This document shows positions 5,227-5,384 of a stretch of DNA of 5,384 nt, one piece after another (positions within the stretch are counted from its first letter, which is position 1; every line of letters begins with the position of its first letter). The notes under the pieces were generated by a model. The model was not told the DNA's origin. It did no database searches and saw only the letters and a list, made by a program, of their open reading frames with translations. The DNA is from Methanoregulaceae archaeon (lineage in GTDB: Archaea; Halobacteriota; Methanomicrobia; Methanomicrobiales; Methanospirillaceae). Where the stretch lies: the NCBI GenBank assembly GCA_013331415.1, contig DUGL01000014.1, forward strand, positions 1-5,384, in the 5' to 3' direction. The position numbers and the translations under genes were made by a program.

Positions 5227-5384
5227 CAGGACCCCTCCGGGAAGAGATCCGCGACGACCCGTTCGGGAGAGAACGGGATGATGTCGTCATACCCCTGACC
5301 GGTACCAAGGAACATCAGCGGTTTTCCGATGGTATGTGCAATCGAGATTGCAGCACCGCCCTTTGGGTCCATATCAGCCTTGGT
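5226..5384 (-). CDS. ftsY: Signal recognition particle receptor FtsY, C-terminal fragment
   Basis: These are the last 52 codons of a gene that begins beyond the right edge. The fragment starts at the G4 motif TKADMDPKGGAAISIAHTIG and continues through PLMFLGTGQGYDDIIPF, the G5/closing-loop region diagnostic of FtsY, as opposed to SRP54, which has GTAKGGGALSA at the equivalent position. It ends FPEGS and TGA (5228-5226). FtsY is the membrane-associated receptor that forms a GTP-dependent heterodimer with SRP54. The stop overlaps the srp54 start by one base, so receptor and particle GTPases are made from the same message with coupled translation. The NG domain start and the N-terminal acidic region cannot be seen. 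Translated by hand from the minus strand. Confidence 0.95.
   Translation of the reverse strand, partial: TKADMDPKGGAAISIAHTIGKPLMFLGTGQGYDDIIPFSPERVVADLFPEGS
5232..5238 (-). promoter_or_regulatory. Shine-Dalgarno site of srp54
   Basis: The minus strand reads GGAGGGG in the last codons of ftsY. Its GGAGG core lies 7 nt before the srp54 ATG at 5226. This confirms the srp54 start and suggests strong initiation on top of coupling from ftsY. Confidence 0.8.

Larger units (their letters stand above)
1..5384 (-). other. Probable single operon for protein targeting, tRNA/rRNA modification and translation
   Basis: Nine genes share one strand with junctions between a 4-nt overlap and a 23-nt gap. Three starts have clear Shine-Dalgarno sequences (srp54, pus10, rpoF), and the DUF655 gene has a shorter one. 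trmY, ksgA and the terminal methyltransferase lack one and sit on or within 4 nt of the previous stop, so they probably depend on translational coupling. The rpl21e-rpoF gap of 23 nt is the widest and contains only a short A-rich stretch; no convincing TATA box with a BRE is seen there. Both operon ends, and hence promoter and terminator, are outside the window. Co-transcription is inferred from spacing. Confidence 0.8.

Noticed and set aside
1..5384. Defence system, CRISPR array, mobile element or tRNA gene
   Set aside because: The whole window is accounted for by nine tightly packed housekeeping genes; no direct repeats, inverted-repeat ends, transposase motifs or cloverleaf were seen on either strand.

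Overview
The window is a densely packed stretch of archaeal chromosome, very probably from a euryarchaeal methanogen. SRP54, Pus10, TrmY, ribosomal protein L21e, RNA polymerase subunit Rpo4 and a DUF655 protein together are diagnostic of Archaea. The gene order, moderately high G+C content and protein style fit Methanomicrobia, most likely Methanomicrobiales. That placement is inferred from gene order and remembered family sequences, not from a search.

All nine genes lie on the minus strand and are transcribed from high to low coordinates: ftsY (3' end only) > srp54 > trmY > pus10 > rpl21e > rpoF > DUF655 gene > ksgA/rsmA > HemK/PrmC-like methyltransferase (5' end only). The junctions are a TGATG overlap (1 nt), a 4-nt gap, a TGATG overlap (1 nt), a 7-nt gap, a 23-nt gap, a 10-nt gap, an ATGA overlap and an ATGA overlap. 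No intergenic region is long enough for a convincing promoter or terminator, so this looks like the middle of one long operon. There is no gene-free stretch above 300 bases, and I see no tRNA, rRNA, CRISPR array, mobile element or substantial repeat.

Functionally the cluster links co-translational protein targeting (FtsY receptor and SRP54 GTPase), two successive enzymes of tRNA position-54 modification (Pus10 makes pseudouridine 54, TrmY methylates it to m1-pseudouridine), ribosome structure and maturation (L21e, KsgA), transcription (Rpo4), probably release-factor methylation (HemK/PrmC-like), and one protein of unknown function (DUF655, with a helix-hairpin-helix motif). It is an information-processing operon of mostly known families, not an obvious novel defence or mobile system. 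The points most worth a second look are the translationally coupled trmY-pus10 pair inside an SRP operon, a DTQGR motif in SRP54 where DTAGR is expected, a Thr where TrmY homologues have Cys near the C-terminus, and the unassigned DUF655 protein coupled to ksgA.
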